Assembly (NCBI GenBank): GCA_016177145.1
Contig: JACOVV010000235.1
Coordinates: 1-6,039 of the forward strand
Direction of reading: 5' to 3'
Origin: Candidatus Omnitrophota bacterium
GTDB lineage: Bacteria > Omnitrophota > Gorgyraeia > JACOVV01
DNA: 6,039 bases
Under the pieces are notes generated by a model that was given only the letters and a program-made list of their open reading frames with translations, had not been told where the DNA came from and did no database searches. The position numbers and the translations under genes are program-made. Each line of letters starts with the position of its first letter. Position 1 is the first letter of the stretch. Positions 4,069 to 6,039 of this stretch are shown one piece after another.

Positions 4069-6039
4069 CTATTGTAATTCCTCTTTTATCCTTTGCGGGT
4101 CTGTCAAAGGGGTTTTGCAAGCGTAATTTTCGCAGATATAGAGCGTTGTTTTCCCGTCAATGGCGCGCCGCTCTTTGAGGAAAGGGACTAACGAGATCAT
4201 TTTCTTCGCCTTGGCTTCGTCTTTTTTATCGGGACGGAACACCACGACTTTGTTTGGCGTGAATGTCTGGTAAAGCGAGCGAAGCGCGTCGGCGGTCCCC
4301 TCGGCCTGAATATCTCCGGCGATGACAATCTCTTTTGACGGACCGAGGGTAAAATCGAGCGCGATCAGCAGTTGGCTGTAAGAAGAAGGACTTTGGGAGA
4401 CTTCATTGGAGAACGCTTTTAAAAGAAGATCGGCTTTTTGCTCAAACTCCTTCTCCATCATCAACCGTCCCAGCCGGATTAAATCGAGCGCCGCGACGGA
4501 ATTCCCGGCAGGAACCGCGCCGTCGTAGATTTCCATGGGTCTGAGGATAAGCGCTTCCGCATCGGATCCGGTCAGGTAGAAACCGCCGTTGGCCGGGTCC
4601 CAGAAGAGACGGATCATCTCGGAGCAGAGCTGTTTGGCCTGGCCAAGATAGTCGGGATCAAACCCGGCTTCATAGAGGTCTATGAGCCCGTGGATGAAGA
4701 AAGCGTAATCCTCTATATAACCGGGGATGGCCGCTTCTCCATCCCGGTAACGGTGAAGCAGGCGGCCGTCGGAACGCTTCATCTTGTTTAAAATGAAATC
4801 AGCCGCTTTCCGCGCGGCCTCCAGGTATTGAGGTTCTTCCAATACTCGCGAGGCAAACGAGAAACTGGAAATCATTAAACCGTTCCAATCGGTCAGGATT
4901 TTGTCATCGAGATGAGGACGGGGACGTTTGCCGCGGGCGATAAGAAGTTTTTCCTTGGCGTCACCGAGAATTTTCTCTATTTCCTGTGGGGATTTTCGGG
5001 ATTGAGACGTGAGTGTTTCGAGGGCCAGACGCTGGTAGAGAATGTTTTTGCCGGTAAACTCTCCTTGAGGATCTTGCGTGACATTTCCTTCTTTTTCGAT
5101 CCCATAGAAAACGCTCACGATTTTGGCGCTTTCCGGGCCCAACAAATGAAAAATTTCCTCATCATCCCAGACATAGAATGCTCCTTCCCGCTTTTTGCCG
5201 GGATGAGCCGCGTCCGGCGCGCTGTCGGCGTCTTCAGCAGAGTAAAATCCACCGCTGGAATTGGTCATATCCCGCAAGACATAATCTAAAACTTCACGGG
5301 CGACGCGCGCGTATTCGGGATTGTGAGTTGCTTGGTAGGCCTCCAGATAACTCTTAGATAAAATCGCCTGATCATAGAGCATTTTCTCAAAATGCGGCAC
5401 GAACCACCGTTCATCGGTCGAGTAACGGTGAAATCCGCCGCCGATCTGATCGTACATTCCCCCTTTGGCCATCTCCTGCAAAGTTTTTTCCGTCATCGCC
5501 AGCGCTTGCGCGTCGTGTGTCCGTTTCCAGTAACGCAAGAGGAAAGAGAGCGTGTGGCTGTGCGGGAATTTTGGAGCGGGACCAAATCCGCCATAGCGTG
5601 AATCAAACGCGCCTCGTAGCTGTTGGTAGGCGGTATCCAGCGTCTCTTTGGTTAACGACGCGCTTGTGGCCGGTTCTTGCTGTTGGCGAAAAGCCCGTAC
5701 TAATTCCGCGCTGGATTGGATCAATTCCTGCCGGTTGTTTTTCCAGGCGGCGGCAATGGAGAGAAGAAGAGATTTAAAACCCGGACGTCCCCACCGGTCT
5801 TCCGGCGGGAAGTATGTCCCACCGTAAAAAGGATGCCCATCAGGAGTCAAAAAGACCGACATCGGCCAGCCGCCGGAGCCGGTCATTGCCGTCACCGCCT
5901 GCATATAAATCTGATCCAAGTCGGGGCGCTCCTCACGGTCAACTTTAATCGAAACAAAATTCTCGTTCATGATCTTGGCGACCTCTTGATTTTCAAAGGA
6001 TTCTTCTTCCATGACGTGGCACCAGTGGCAGGTGGAGTA
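4069..6039 (-). CDS. DUF255/YyaL-type thioredoxin-fold protein (SPATA20 family), 5' end outside window
   Basis: The frame stays open to the right edge, so the N-terminus is cut off: 656 residues are visible of a family usually near 690-700. Reading begins YSTCHWCHVM, so the CxxC redox motif CHWC is at visible residues 4-7. The ATG at 6010-6012 is internal, directly after that motif, and is not the true start. The thioredoxin-like domain includes VDREERPDLD and GGWPMSVFLTPDG with the cis-proline at 59. Next comes a long alpha/alpha six-hairpin-glycosidase-like region holding the hallmark RYGGFGPAPKFPH, GGGFHRYSTD and HFEKMLYDQA (216-225) blocks. The conserved C-terminal ENYACKTPLTDP segment is present. 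Members have been linked to redox or glycan-related roles, but no reaction is settled. The stop TAG is followed 1 nt later by the oxygenase start. Confidence 0.95.
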   Translation of the reverse strand, partial: YSTCHWCHVMEEESFENQEVAKIMNENFVSIKVDREERPDLDQIYMQAVTAMTGSGGWPMSVFLTPDGHPFYGGTYFPPEDRWGRPGFKSLLLSIAAAWKNNRQELIQSSAELVRAFRQQQEPATSASLTKETLDTAYQQLRGAFDSRYGGFGPAPKFPHSHTLSFLLRYWKRTHDAQALAMTEKTLQEMAKGGMYDQIGGGFHRYSTDERWFVPHFEKMLYDQAILSKSYLEAYQATHNPEYARVAREVLDYVLRDMTNSSGGFYSAEDADSAPDAAHPGKKREGAFYVWDDEEIFHLLGPESAKIVSVFYGIEKEGNVTQDPQGEFTGKNILYQRLALETLTSQSRKSPQEIEKILGDAKEKLLIARGKRPRPHLDDKILTDWNGLMISSFSFASRVLEEPQYLEAARKAADFILNKMKRSDGRLLHRYRDGEAAIPGYIEDYAFFIHGLIDLYEAGFDPDYLGQAKQLCSEMIRLFWDPANGGFYLTGSDAEALILRPMEIYDGAVPAGNSVAALDLIRLGRLMMEKEFEQKADLLLKAFSNEVSQSPSSYSQLLIALDFTLGPSKEIVIAGDIQAEGTADALRSLYQTFTPNKVVVFRPDKKDEAKAKKMISLVPFLKERRAIDGKTTLYICENYACKTPLTDPQRIKEELQ

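Noticed and set aside
6010..6012. ATG as the start of the DUF255-type gene
   Set aside because: Codons upstream to the window edge encode YSTCHWCHV, the family's redox motif, so this Met is internal.

Overview
This is chromosomal bacterial sequence. Every protein-coding gene and the tRNA read leftward (minus strand). Full-length genes are a thioredoxin, a MNT-type nucleotidyltransferase, a short-form alpha-glucan phosphorylase and a 2OG-Fe(II) oxygenase. A DUF255/YyaL-type thioredoxin-fold protein runs off the right edge. Shine-Dalgarno sequences on some genes, a CCA-encoding tRNA and a T-tailed terminator are all bacterial. The sequence does not fix the phylum. My impression is an uncultured Gram-negative lineage (Omnitrophota-, Nitrospirota- or delta-proteobacterium-like), but this is only an impression.

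Layout, left to right. (a) 30-503: trxA with tRNA-Thr(CGT) only 25 nt upstream on the same strand. A plausible promoter lies ahead of the tRNA, so tRNA and trxA are probably cotranscribed. (b) About 480-1445 is the accessory, decaying part: a gene-free stretch with palindromes and repeated GGTC words, a mntA/hepT toxin-antitoxin pair whose toxin gene carries an in-frame amber codon just before its catalytic motif, the last 24 codons of a tyrosine recombinase, and a 40-nt imperfect hairpin of REP-like appearance. (c) 1446-3171: glgP with an extended -10 promoter 7 nt before its ATG and no Shine-Dalgarno, which predicts a leaderless mRNA. (d) 3183-3221: a strong bidirectional-looking hairpin, T-tailed on the minus strand, closing the upstream operon. 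(e) 3250-6039+: an operon of the DUF255/YyaL-type gene, a 2OG-Fe(II) oxygenase starting 1 nt after its stop, and a 10-codon micro-ORF encoding MAAKKKKKKK with its own Shine-Dalgarno, just before the terminator.

Functionally, trxA is redox housekeeping, glgP is glycogen/maltodextrin breakdown, and the tRNA is translation. The mnt/hepT-integrase stretch looks like the residue of an integrated element. The DUF255-oxygenase pair has no assigned pathway. I saw no CRISPR array and no intact mobile element. The least-explained items are the oligolysine micro-ORF, the amber-inactivated HepT beside an intact antitoxin, and the two matching TATAAT-N7-ATG starts.
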